A stretch of 64,000 bases of DNA from Notospermus geniculatus. Its lineage: Eukaryota > Nemertea > Pilidiophora > Heteronemertea > Lineidae. Positions 1-10,518 of this stretch are shown piece by piece. The notes beneath the pieces were generated by a model. That model was not told the origin of the DNA, searched no databases, and saw nothing but the letters and a program-made list of their open reading frames with translations. The stretch spans positions 116,754 to 180,753 of the forward strand of contig NMRB01001463.1 in the NCBI GenBank assembly GCA_002633025.1. Direction: 5' to 3'. The position numbers were made by a program, and so were the translations under genes. The stretch's first letter is position 1; each line of letters starts with the position of its first letter.

Positions 1-3000
1 AACACCTCTGCTAACGCTACCAATGCTACACATTCTGATGCCCCTGTCAATGAAACAGAAACACGGTCGGGAAGTGACTCCGCGAAGGTAGTTCTGCATC
101 AAATGACCTTTTGGAATGGTTTTAAAGTTTTTGCCCTACGTGTCCAATGTAGTTGGAGGGTTTTAAAAATTCTCACCTGATGTCCAGTAATTTTACTCAA
201 ACTGGTAGCTTGTCGTCCAAAGACCCCACAACCAAGGCAGGGGCTGGACTCTTGTTGTGTTGTCTGGGATGCCCAGTCATCCAACATTATTGGTTTGAGG
301 TCATTTGTGCATCACCTGAAACCATCTACGTTCAGGGTTAATACCCCTGTTATGGAAATAGTGGTACCTCTTTGATAACCTAACCAGTAGTTCAAGTTCA
401 CTTACCAGGTAGTTCAAGGTCACTTACCCAGTAGTTCAAGGTCACTTACCCAGTAGCATAGATGAGAGTTTTCCGGGAATTCCCGGATTTCCGGGAGCGG
501 GCGCTACCAAATAAATATGGCTTTTTCGATTTGGCTTCGTTCCGGCACCTGTGCTGTTCCCGGTCCCGGTTTTACATCCAACCATCAACAATCCTAGATT
601 GGTTCTGTGATCTACCGCTAGGATTTAATGACAGCGATGGCGCCAAGATGGTGGCGGGCTGTCGGAAGGCCGTCGAATGGCAGAATTTGGGACATGACTT
701 CTGGGGTCATGACTAATTTCGGGGAATTTTTTGAAATGGCACTCTCATCTATGGCAGTAGTTCTAGGTTATTTACCCAGGTAGTACAAGGTCGTCTAACC
801 AGTAGTACAAGGTCGTCTAACCAGTAGTACAAGGTCGTCTAACCAGTAGTACAAGGTCGTCTAACCAGTAGTTCAAGGTCGCCTAACCAGTAGTACAAGG
901 TCGCCTAACTGGTACTTTTTGCTCTTTTACTTCGTTTCTTCACTCATTCCCTTCAATTCAACCTCGTAACATATTATTTCAGGCTGAGTTCTTCTTTGGG
1001 ACTCTTTTGTTTATCCTGATATTCAATTCTGAGTGATCTAAGACTCCAGCCTAGCTAGCTTAGAACTTTCTTTAATTGTCTGTTTGTGTGTCCTTTGTAC
1101 GACTTCTGATGTGGTGGCTGCAGCAACACTCTGTCCTGCCTGTATACTGCATGTGAATATTTGTGCTGTTGAACTGTTTCATTATGGATTTATGGCGACT
1201 GTTAATATTGCCCATACTTGCATGAATGACAATGAGGAATAATGCAGTCAGTTGTTTGACGTCCATCTGTGTAGTTATTAAGCTGATACAATTGTCCATC
1301 TGTTACTTAGGTGTCGATATCGTTACAGCTGGTGACACATAAAATTAACTGAAAAGAAGCCAATGTGGTCAATTGTGGCAGGTGGCTAGTTGTATTTCCA
1401 GTTCCACTAAAAATGCTCGCCTGAGAACAATAGAGTTTTCTATTGTTCTCTATCTATTGTTCTCAGGCGAGCAGTTTTTGCTCGCCTCAGAAGACAAGGC
1501 CTGGAGTATCGCATGTGCTTTTGCGATTCCACCTGTCTTCATAATAAGCTGGGACTTCATAATTCTGGTCCTTTATACATGTAGCCACTGAGCATCAGGC
1601 CTAGATTGGTCCTGGTGTAGGTCAACTCTTTCTGAAATGGAATTGTCATAGCAGCGGTGTTTTTGGTTCACTGACACCTTGCTCTGCAGCCGAGGCCTAT
1701 CATGCATGCTTGGTAATCAAAACTAGACACAGCTTCTTTGCAGAGCCACCTGTCATGAAACTTTGTAACTTGTGGTGGAATTACACGACACTAAATGTAA
1801 CATTGGTCTTTCCCCACAGGCGGAAGTAGAACTTATGATCCTATGTTGCCAGCTGGTGTGGTAGGCTCTGAGGCCCTAAGGGGTTATTATTTTGTCTTCT
1901 ATTTAACAGAAAGAGGAGAAAAAAGACGAAAAGAAAGAGGAAAAGAAGGAAGACACGAAGAAAGAAACGAAAGACAATGCAACGAAACCAGACGCAGGGA
2001 AAGCAGACGCCAATAAGACTGCCGAGGAGAAGGTTGGTATTGACATTTGAAGGCACGATTATAGTTGTGTCATGCGACATTTGACCACTTCTCTATGAAA
2101 GGCCTGTATTCCGGTCAACATTTAGGTCCATAATCGTCCGTACCTGCAGTATGTACTGCACCCCCAGTCATATGGTGCGGCCTAACCCGCCAGCCATGGA
2201 GGATTTCCTTTGTGGCCTAGTGGTTGGCACGTTGGCCTCAGTGCTAGAAGTTAAGCAACATAAAGTGCGGCTAGTACGTGGATGGGTGACCGGCACGAAT
2301 GATATTACACGGTTCTTAAACTGTCTCTTATTTTGCAGGAAAAAGAGAAAGCAAAACTGAAACCGATTGTGATCAAGGAGAAATTGACAGCCACACAGAC
2401 GTTGATGGATCTTGCCGAGCCTACAGACGCACATCTGGCTGCTTCCAAGAAAAAGTAAGTCACAAAATATTGCGTGAAAGTATTGGAATGGGAGACTTTC
2501 CTGCCGTTAGAGGCCACCTGTTAGCGGTCCAGGAACGTCACAAAATTTGACGTCAGAGACATAAGTTACGCCTCTACGTCATGGATGACGTTGTGGCTCG
2601 CACTTCCTCTCTGTGACGTATTCGATAGGACCGCTAACTAGTGGCGGCCTCTAATGGCAGGAAAGTCTCCCATTGGGCATACGTACCTGAAATATTGGTA
2701 ACGCTCCCCACATGCTGTCGCACAGGGGAAGGATGTTTTCATTCTCCAGTTTCTTCCGCTACATCAGTTAACGTGGCCGTTTTACATTTCCAGAGTCAGC
2801 GATCTCAAACAGAGAGATGTGGCGAAACGTGCTCGTGAAAAATCCATCAATGATTTGGAGTCGTATGTATTTACAATGAAGGATAATATGTACCAATCAG
2901 AATGGGAGAAATGCTCGACCGCAGAGGAACGTATCAAATTGAAAGGAAAGTTATCAGAAATTTCTGATTGGCTTGATGAGCAAGGCTTGGATACGCCTAA

Positions 3001-6000
3001 AGCAGTAAGTATGGCGAGTCTAGCNGTACAGAGTGACGACTTGGCCAAGAATTGAACCCGCACTCTCTCAGACACGAGTCTGCTGCTCAACTGCTGTCCC
3101 ATAGTTCAGTTACATCCCCATTAGCATACTATAACTTGCCCTCAACCGATGGACATGGTTTTAACGGTGGTTCGGTCGACGGTGTTGGATTTGGCTTCTT
3201 ATTTCTTGCTTCTAACCCTTCTCTTACCAGGCCTGGCAGAAGAAGGCATTGAAGGATCTAAAAACAGCCAAGCCAGATGAAAAACCACCCATCTTAGTCG
3301 ACGATGTCGTTTTAAAAATCGGTGCTCTCGACCGAGAAGTGAAATATTTGCTCAACAAGGCAAAATATTATAAACCTAAACCTAAGCCGCCAAAGTCGGA
3401 GGATAAAAATAAAACCGAGAGTAATTCTACAGCTAGCAATGAGACAAAGGCAGATGGTAACTTTCACTTTACAAAATTTGTTTGAAAATATTCTTTAGTA
3501 TTTATTTTAATACTATGAGTATTTTCAGTTGTGATTTTATGTTTTTTGACCAAGAAAGTAAGAGTAAGTGTTGTGCTTCGGGTTTTGGCCAGAATATAAA
3601 ATTTTACTTTTCTATCCGAGAGCATGAGGTCGGGTAAATCATTGCAGTCACCCTGCCTGCACGTGGGGTATCTTGATACCGACTTGGTCATTATCGATCA
3701 ACTCCTATCATTGGTGTGACTGGAGCGCCCTCTCAGTGTTGCTCAAAGAACCAGCAACGCTTGGGATCATTCGCTACCAGGTACAGTTCTCCAGCAATCA
3801 TATGGGCGGAAATTTTGTCGCTGTCAGCACATGACATCCCAAATGTGGCACGCTTTCTTGAAAATCACCGAGGCACAACTGCATTGACGAAACTGCCTTG
3901 GGCTGAAAGAGTTAACTGCGGGGGGCCAACACATCTTTACTTCCTTGGTCATCTTGATGTGTTTCTCTGTTATCAAGTCAGCGGAAGATGGTTTCGTCAC
4001 CGGTCAAAAATTTTTGATAGGGTGTAAAAAATTGCCTTTTGAGAAGCCAGGTGAAAGAGAAATTATGTAGCTACGTACCGGTCGGTGGGTTTATCATCTT
4101 ATGCTGGCTTGGAGCAGTCTGTCGTTTAGTTTCTTTTTCGTTCCATTTACGTTCGTTTGTGTTGCGTTCTTTTCTAGAATTGGATGAGAACTATGCAGGA
4201 AGCACAAAGCAAAGTCCCGTGCATGAAACCCCCTGTGTTGCAAATTGCGCATATCGAAGCGGCGCGTATGGTGCTGGCAAATAAGTTACGTTCGTTGGCG
4301 CAGGAGGCGAAGATTCGCCTGCATCGTGCACGAGCACGGCAACTTGAACGAGAGAAAAAATTAAAAGCCGAGAAAGAAAAGAAAGAAGCGGAGAAAAAAC
4401 TCCGTCGGGAGAAAGTACGCCAAAAACGACAGGAGGAGGAAAATGAAAAACTCCGCCAAAAAATGAACCAATCAAAACTTCATTCTGATTCTGACGGTGG
4501 TAAAACCGAGAAAAAACAGGGTAAAAATCGTTTACGGTCTTTTAGTAGTAGATTTCACGGGAGAGGTAGCGGCGTGCGACCTTCAATCAAACGTTTTTTT
4601 AATCGTGGAAAAAGGTCACGACGACCGAGCAAGGATTTTGAACAAGAAAATATTGATGATGATTTTGAGGATGACGTTTTCGATGACGTTGACCTTGGTG
4701 GTAGACCTAAAAGAAAGCAAAAACGGCGACGGAAATCCAAATTTTTGAACATTCCGTTTGGTGTTCGCTTGGATGATATCCAGCGCGCCAAGTTGCATAG
4801 ATTCTTCCGAGAATTTAATCAGCGCATGTTACGACACAGGGGCAAAGATGCCGGAAAGCGCGGTAAAGACTTATTGTCTGTTTTATTTTTGATTGGATTT
4901 TGGAAGAGCTTGACTCATTTTGCGATTGTGTAGTGGAATTTCAATCTCTTTTACTGTCCGTTCCATTTTGAGTCGGGATTTCTGCACTTCACCTTTACAT
5001 TTGCAGTGACAAACCACAACTGCGTTGTCCATCAACGCTGACTGACTGCTGACTGCATGCCAAAGAAGTATGGACTGAGTCGGTGGTAGTCAGTCAGGCG
5101 TGATGGATGACGTAATTATGGATTGAATGGTTTCCTGCTCACCGCAAAGGACAAGTGAAAAGATCTCTGTTGAAGTGGAACAGATTTTACTTTGGTTTTT
5201 GTCTGCTTACATTGTTTTCAATATCTTGTGGCTTGTGTGGTGACATCAAAATACACTACCCGTATATTTAGTGTATACACTATATTTAAGTTCCTGAGGA
5301 CTTCAATTTGAAGGGGAATTGGTTCCTGACTTGGCTTCACACCACTTGAATCACTGTTGCCTCAGTTTTATTACTACAGTATAATGATACCTGACTATCA
5401 TTTTCTGCCCATTTTCCCAAAACTGAATCCTGTGAAAAACTTCATATCGTACACCTAAATTCCTGTTTCCTTTCGGCTTAGTTTTCAATTTGTGTTTCTG
5501 CCCCTCATTTTCCTGGGCATGGAGTGAAGTTTAAGGGTTACAATGAGTTTGTCATGATAAAATGAATTAGATTTAGCATGGGGTGTTTATATCAGTCTGC
5601 ATGAGGTGGTGATTTGTTACCTGTTTAAGTTTCATGAATAGAACCTTACAAAACCTTGTTGTCTTTAGCAAGCAGTGGAAGGTCCAATTCAGAGACAGAG
5701 ATGTCAGATTGGTATAGAGGACACAGTACTTGGCACCTCTGAAATCCAGGTTCAATCCCCAGCCAGATCCATTCGTGATGTTAGGGTGTCACTCTGTGAC
5801 AGGGCAGAGCTGGACACCCTGGTTTCCTCCTGTTATAGACGATTCTCGAATTTGCAGATCTGCGCACTTCCACCAAAATCTCAACCAGAACCTCGATCTG
5901 AAACCGGCTGATGTGACGCTATCCATGATTCAGCAATGGTTGAGTCTGACGCAACGTCTTCGACGTCACTGTCGGTGGGTTGTCTGCGTTACGTCACTCA

Positions 6001-9000
6001 GTTTCAGACCGAGGTTGTGGTTGAGATTTCGGCGGAAGTGCGCAGATCTTTGTCATTTACGTCAATTTGAGAACGGTCTATATGTTTATTTGCCCATTGT
6101 TGTCTACAGAGCTACATGTAATAACGGTAAAAACTTGGAGAAGAGCCTATGAGTGTGTCATAGCTATTTGTTGAAGATTGTTTGCCTCTATGTGCTTTCC
6201 GTTCGATGTTGTTCAGTGCGTTCCATTTTTCAGGTGCCGAGAGTATAAAAAAAGATGAAAAAGCCGACGCAGGGGCTAAAGCTGAGGCTGAATCTGAGAA
6301 AAAGGAGCCAGATGTTGAGGTTGAAGAGGAGGAGCCATTACAATTAGATGGCGTTGATGCCTCAGGTAAAACTCGACACTCCCATCGATTTTGATGCCAC
6401 CTATTGTGCATTTCAGTGGTGCATGAATCGTTGATGTGAATGATTCCGTCTTGGTGGTGTATTTCCGCAGCCTTGGTCCATTGAAGTGAAAAATTTGTTT
6501 TCGTGTTCTGTTTTTTGTAGTGTGGCAAATTTTGTGACTTTTTGGCGTGTTTGTTGTGTGGTACTGCCTTGTTCAATGTTTTCACTCGAATTGTGTGCAT
6601 ATATCAGACAGTGCTGCTATGCTCCGAAAAACATGGTTTATGTTTCGAAGGAGTCGTGTAAAAATGGCTGACATGATCTATATCTCTGACATCTCGTTCC
6701 AGGTAAAAAGACAACTAGCTCCACAGAACCTCCTAAAAAAGATACGAAGGATGATAGTAAAACTAAAACAACAGATAGTAAACCCATAGGTTAGTGTCTG
6801 TTCTCTGCCGACCTTGTCTCACCTACCTCTAGGCCATGTCCTCGGAGTTTAGGTTGTTCACTTACGTGCAAGTTCTAGTTGCAGTATGTGCTGTCCAATA
6901 GATGATTCTCAAATTTGCAGATCTGCGCACTAACGCTGAAATCTCAACCAGAACCTCGATCTGAAACCGGTGACATGACGCAGTCCATGATTCAGCTACG
7001 GTCAACTGTGAGGGTCATTCGGTTTCAGACCGAGTTTATGGTTGAGATTTCGGCAGAATTGCACATATTTTCGTTTATGTCAATTTGAGGTTCACCTATA
7101 CCATTTGTAAGTTCCAAGTACCATGTAGAAGTTTGAACTCCCATCTATGATTACCATGTACCAATGTTCCTTTGTTTTACAGAGCCACCAAAGACAGCGG
7201 CGCCGCCTAGCGAGGACAAGAAAAAACACGACCCGTCCGATTTATAATGAAGACTTTTCTTAGGATTAACAAATTGTTGACATAAATTATTTGGCATTTT
7301 GTTCAGTGAGATCGTGAGCAGCCCCGTCTGGTTATGAAGTACAGTCTCAGGCCCGTATTCAATAAGGGTGATCATCGCACGTTTAAGGGTGTTTTGGCCT
7401 AATCAGCGTACAAATTCTGGATTACACAGGTTAAAGGCCTAGAAAACTATTGTCTGATGTCTGTACGGTGGTTCACCAGAGGCGTTTATCCGCAGGATAA
7501 TCACACGCGTCTAACTATCCTGCGTCTAAGTCAAAGAGCATGAAGCAAATGTTGAACGATCAGGAAGGCTTGTCTAGAATTTTTCCAACACGTTCTATTG
7601 TCCTCCCACACTAAGACGNAAACCTTGTTGTCTTTAGCAAGCAGTGGAAGGTCCAATTCAGAGACAGAGATGTCAGATTGGTATAGAGGACACAGTACTT
7701 GGCACCTCTGAAATCCAGGTTCAATCCCCAGCCAGATCCATTCGTGATGTTAGGGTGTCACTCTGTGACAGGGCAGAGCTGGACACTCTGGTTTCCTCCT
7801 GTTATAGATGATTCTCGAATTTGCAGATCTGCGCACTTCCACCAAAATCTCAACCAGAACCTCGATCTGAAACCGGCTGACGTGACGCTATCCATGATTC
7901 AGCAATGGTTGAGTCTGACGCAACGTCTTCGACGTCACTGTCGTCGGGTTGTCTGCGTTACGTCATTCAGTTTCAGCCCGAGATTGTGGTTGAGATTTCG
8001 GCGGAAATGCGCAGATCTTTGTCGTTTATGTCAATTTGAGAACGGTCTATATGTTTATTTGCCCATTGTTGTCTACAGAGCTAATAAAGGTAAAAACCTG
8101 GAGAGTGGCCTATGAGTGTGTCATAGCTATTTGTTGAAGATTGTTTGCCTCTATGTGCTTTCCGTTCGATGTTGTTCAGTGTGTTCCATTTTTCAGGTGC
8201 CGAGAGTATAAGAAAAGATGAAAAAGCCGACGCAGGGGCTAAAACTGAGGCTGAATCTGAGAAAAAGGAGCCAGATGTTGAGGTTGAAGAGGAAGAGCCA
8301 TTACAATTAGATGGCGTTGATGCCTCAGGTAAAACTCGACACTCCCATCGATTTTGATGCCACCTATTGTGCATTTCAGTGGTGCAGGAATCGTTGATGT
8401 GAATGATTCCGTCTTGGTGGTGTATTTCCGCAGCCTTGGTCCATTGAAGTGAAAAATGTTGTTTTCGTGTTCTGTTTTTTGTAGCGTGGCAAATTTCGTG
8501 ACTTTTTGGCGTGTTTGTTGTGTGGTACTGCCTTGTTCAATGTTTTCACTCGAATTGTCTGCATATATCAGACAGTGCTGCTATGCTCCGAAAAACATGG
8601 CTTATGTTTCGAAGGAGTCGTGTAAAAATGGCTGACATGATCTATATCTCTGACATCTCGTTCCAGGTAAAAAGACAACTAGCTCCACAGAACCTCCTAA
8701 AAAAGATACGAAAGAGGATAGTAAAACTAAAACAACAGATAGTAAACCCATAGGTTAGTGTCCGTTCTCTGTCGATCTTGTCTTGCCTATCTCTAGGCTA
8801 TGTCCTCGGAGTTTAGGTTGTTCACTTACGTGCAGTTCAGTTGCAACCTGCACTGCCCAATACCGTCTGTAAGTTCCAAAAGTACCATATGAGTTTCAGT
8901 TCTCTTCTGTTAGGTCCAGTTACCATGTACCAATGTTCCTTTGTTTTACAGATCCACCAAAGACAGAGGCGCCGCCTAAAGAGGACAAGAAAAAACACGA

Positions 9001-9016
9001 CCCGTCCGATTTATAA
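1..9016 (+). CDS. HYOU1: Hypoxia up-regulated protein 1 (Grp170/Hsp110-type ER chaperone), C-terminal part
   Basis: Large Hsp70-related chaperone and nucleotide-exchange factor of the ER lumen. The window opens inside an exon, so the nucleotide-binding domain lies off the left edge. Exons read from splice sites and phase: 1-87, 1910-2032, 2339-2454, 2794-3004, 3231-3456, then either 6234-6365 + 6703-6789 + 7183-7247 or the duplicate set 8197-8328 + 8667-8753 + 8952-9016. The first two exons encode the acidic/lysine-rich, N-glycosylation-prone loop (NATNATH, NETET). Exons 2339-3456 encode the conserved helical C-terminal domain (KSINDLESYVF, EISDWLDEQGLDTPKA, DREVKYLLNKAKYYKPKPKP), which identifies the family. 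The tail is Lys/Glu-rich and ends KKKHDPSDL instead of a K/NDEL-type ER signal. All junction phases agree. The identity is firm; which tail set is used is not known. Confidence 0.9.
380..907 (+). repeat. 22-bp minisatellite (CAGTAGTwCAAGGTCr unit), interrupted
   Basis: Tandem units of the form CCAGTAGTTCAAGGTCACTT occur before position 456. Units of the form CCAGTAGTACAAGGTCGTCT occur after 755, about six of them nearly identical. The two halves are one array split by the element at 457-753. Confidence 0.85.
457..753 (+). mobile_element. MITE inserted in the minisatellite
   Basis: A 297-bp element with perfect 13-bp terminal inverted repeats CATAGATGAGAGT / ACTCTCATCTATG, flanked by CAGTAG on both sides, which is either a target duplication or two array units. 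The interior contains small palindromes (CCGGGAATTCCCGG). An 84-codon reading frame at 462-716 lies inside and is not considered a gene. Confidence 0.8.
1414..1473 (+). repeat. 60-bp stem-loop
   Basis: The arms TGCTCGCCTGAGAACAATAG (1414-1433) and its exact complement (1454-1473) are separated by 20 bases. A partial third copy of the arm start (GCTCGCCTCAG) follows at about 1480. It is probably a solo foldback remnant. Confidence 0.75.
2165..2335 (+). mobile_element. 5S-rRNA-derived SINE (SINE3-like)
   Basis: It contains GAAGTTAAGCAACATAAAG followed by GGCTAGTACGTGGATGGGTG. This matches the 3' half and internal promoter (box C) of 5S rRNA, whose corresponding parts are GAAGCTAAGCA and TTAGTACTTGGATGGGAGAC. 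Related reverse copies lie near 32885-33020 and 33120-33300 and share the flank CATGGAGGATTTCCTTTGTGGCC. Confidence 0.6.
2487..2674 (+). mobile_element. Foldback MITE, family B copy 1
   Basis: Long inverted repeat: the left end AATGGGAGACTTTCCTGCC and the inner TTAGCGGTCC are mirrored by GGACCGCTAA and GGCAGGAAAGTCTCCCATT. A second copy is at 24265-24476. It sits in a HYOU1 intron. Confidence 0.8.
4184..4933 (+). CDS. Lys/Arg-rich coiled-coil protein, intronic ORF of unknown family
   Basis: A 249-codon frame. Residues about 45-105 form an uninterrupted charged helix (EREKKLKAEKEKKEAEKKL) suited to a coiled coil. A basic stretch follows (RFFNRGKRSRRPSKD), then an acidic patch (DDDFEDDVFDDVDLGG), a strongly basic run (RPKRKQKRRRKSK), a possible amphipathic segment (GVRLDDIQRAKLHRFFREFN) and a hydrophobic C-terminus (LLSVLFLIGFWKSL). 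Basic clusters resemble nuclear localisation signals. A possible acceptor (TTTTCTAG, ending 4177) lies just upstream and would read in frame in phase 0, but the HYOU1 exon at 3456 ends in phase 1, so it cannot be a HYOU1 exon as drawn. I do not recognise the family. Its length and ordered composition favour real coding, as a nested gene or an exon of one. Confidence 0.45.
   Translation: MRTMQEAQSKVPCMKPPVLQIAHIEAARMVLANKLRSLAQEAKIRLHRARARQLEREKKLKAEKEKKEAEKKLRREKVRQKRQEEENEKLRQKMNQSKLHSDSDGGKTEKKQGKNRLRSFSSRFHGRGSGVRPSIKRFFNRGKRSRRPSKDFEQENIDDDFEDDVFDDVDLGGRPKRKQKRRRKSKFLNIPFGVRLDDIQRAKLHRFFREFNQRMLRHRGKDAGKRGKDLLSVLFLIGFWKSLTHFAIV
5835..6082 (+). mobile_element. Inverted-repeat DNA element, family M copy 1
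   Basis: Ends ATAGACGATTCTCGAATTTG and CAATTTGAGAACGGTCTAT are inverted. The inner arm AAATCTCAACCAGAACCTCG is mirrored later. Further copies lie at 6899-7100 and 7804-8051. Confidence 0.8.
6234..7247 (+). CDS. HYOU1: HYOU1 terminal exons, copy A
   Basis: Three phase-compatible exons (6234-6365, 6703-6789, 7183-7247) join to the exon ending at 3456 and encode a disordered acidic segment (VEVEEEEPLQLDG), a Lys/Thr-rich segment and the terminus EDKKKHDPSDL-stop. The acceptors are CAG and the donors GTAAAA and GTTAGT. The last exon reads APPSEDKKK here but APPKEDKKK in copy B. The intron before the last exon carries a TA-flanked inverted-repeat element that copy B lacks. Confidence 0.8.
6899..7100 (+). 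mobile_element. Inverted-repeat DNA element, family M copy 2, with empty site in the duplicate
   Basis: Same family as 5835-6082. The duplicate segment reads CCCAATACCGTCTG at about 8856-8869 with no element, while copy A has CCAATA-element-CTATACC. The insertion therefore duplicated TA, as Tc1/mariner-type elements do. Confidence 0.8.
7804..8051 (+). mobile_element. Inverted-repeat DNA element, family M copy 3
   Basis: Counterpart of the element at 5835-6082 inside the duplicated HYOU1 segment (copy B). It is nearly identical to copy 1. Confidence 0.8.
8197..9016 (+). CDS. HYOU1: HYOU1 terminal exons, copy B (duplicate)
   Basis: Exons 8197-8328, 8667-8753 and 8952-9016 repeat copy A with the same lengths (132, 87 and 65 bases), splice phases and stop codon, and with a few substitutions (SIKKDE to SIRKDE, KDDS to KEDS, PPSED to PPKED). 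The duplicated unit is about 5652-7330 versus 7621-9117 and starts just after the single N at 7619. An unmerged second haplotype is the simplest reading; a genuine tandem exon duplication giving alternative tails is possible. Confidence 0.75.
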
Positions 9017-9649
9017 TGAAGACTTTTCTTAGGATTAACAAATTGTTGAGATAAATTATTTGGCATTTTGTTCAGTGAGATCGTGAGCAGCCCCATCTGG
9101 TTATGAAGTACAGTCTCAATGTTTATCCAACTCTCACTGCCCGGGATGTATTTTGGTAAAAATGTGCTCCAGTTTATTAGTTAAGATGTAAATTGATAGA
9201 AACATTGACTTTATCAAGTTTGTCAGTCTGTGGGGTGGTCCAATGATCTGTTTGCTTTTGTGCTATTGGTCTGTATTGATAACCAGGTCGGAGGAAAAAA
9301 TCTGAATCGCGACCTTCCGTATCACCGTGGAAACAGTGCTATTGTCATGAATATCCGTCGTCATGGGAACGGAATTCGTCGTAAAAAAACAGCTTCAGTC
9401 GTGAAGGCAAGCCGTGTTGTCATCCAGTGATATCGTCATCGTAACATCAGTGGTTGCTATGGTAACCAACTTCCGAAAGGACCAGTGATTGAAATGTTTG
9501 TAAATTTGTAAATATGCTGATTACCGGTAATGATGAATTAGAGTTGTTCATTTTGTGTAAGTTTGTCAGAATTCTGTGTACATTTCAGCCATGATTTGCG
9601 GTGAATCCTTTCAGAATTGACTGAAATTGACAAAAGGGGACCATACAAA

Positions 9650-9905
9650 ACGCCCGGATCCAGAGGAGGTTTTGGGGGGTCATAACCCCCCTGCTCTCCA
9701 CCACTAATTTTTTTCTTCAGTAATTTGCGACAATAAGCAAAAAAAACTTCCAAATTAAGCCTCAGTTTGATACATGCACTGAGATGCCAGGAATTGGTGT
9801 CTACAGCCTTCCCCGCTGGCGCGTGCACCTTCAGCGCCCGCCTACACTGACCGCGTTCAGCGGCCCTGACCCCCCTCTGCAAAAAAATCCTGGATCTGCG
9901 CCTGT
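9650..9905 (+). mobile_element. hAT-like MITE (GGATCCAG-type ends), copy 1
   Basis: Begins CGCCCGGATCCAG and ends CCTGGATCTGCGCC, forming inverted termini. The interior matches the element at 41452-41711 (shared GTAATTTGCGACAATAAGCA in one orientation). Confidence 0.6.
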
Positions 9906-10177
9906 ACAAGATCAGATTCCATGTTTTCCTGTCCATTCCAAGTAGTAGCGACTTCGAGAGACCCCGCTTCGTGCCCCTGGTGGAGCCTTAGTGACTTGAG
10001 GTTATAGTTTTGAAAATGTGCTTCAGTTTTGACTTGTCGGACATTTTTTGTCAATTCCGCATTTTTGCCTTTAGTTTGAAATAATCATGTTTTGATGCAG
10101 GACATATCACCACGCACGCTGATTCTAATCTTGCACTGAAACTTCACACACGTTGAGTTCATGGCATTCCGGTGTAG

Positions 10178-10310
10178 AATGGCTTCACTGCCACGACTGG
10201 CTGAACCCCCCCTCATGGTGTATAACGGCTTCACTGCCACGACTGGCTGAACCCCCTCATGGTGTATAACGGCTTCACTGCCACGACTGGCTGAACCCCC
10301 CCTCATGGAT
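10178..10310 (+). repeat. 53-bp tandem repeat, about 2.5 units
   Basis: The unit GGCTTCACTGCCACGACTGG followed by CTGAACCCCCCCTCATGGTG and TATAAC is repeated with small changes in C-run length. Confidence 0.85.
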
Positions 10311-10518
10311 TGAGGGTTAAACTTCTCAGGTGAAAACTGGTTACCTATCGAAGATTATCGGCTTATTTCATTCTGGTATTTTTTGCTTCGTAAATAAAAC
10401 TCATTTTTGCATGTTATTTATTGAACTTCGAGCCACACTGGATGATCTCTGCTGTCCTACATTGACTGGATTTTGGAACTGGCCATGTTGGTGCATACAC
10501 TACACTATAAAAGGACTT

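Larger units (their letters stand above)
88..1909 (+). other. HYOU1 intron with minisatellite, MITE and hairpin
   Basis: No convincing exon is seen. The intron holds a 22-23 bp minisatellite (about 380-456 and 755-907) interrupted by a TIR element (457-753), and a stem-loop at 1414-1473. The remainder has no recognisable feature. Confidence 0.6.
3457..6233 (+). other. HYOU1 intron containing a nested ORF and an inverted-repeat element
   Basis: This long intron holds the coiled-coil ORF at 4184-4933 and the family M element at 5835-6082. The rest, including 4940-5650, shows no recognisable exon. The duplicated unit (copy A) begins at about 5652. Confidence 0.5.

Noticed and set aside
5730-6152. 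140-codon plus-strand frame, repeated at 7699-8115
   Set aside because: It overlaps the family M inverted-repeat element and is conserved only because the segment is duplicated.
6112-6600. 162-codon minus-strand frame
   Set aside because: It is antisense to the HYOU1 tail exon 6234-6365; its Ser/Glu-poor mirror composition is a shadow of the acidic coding exon.
9538-9936. 132-codon minus-strand frame
   Set aside because: It falls inside the hAT-like MITE at 9650-9905; its protein words repeat those of other copies of that element.
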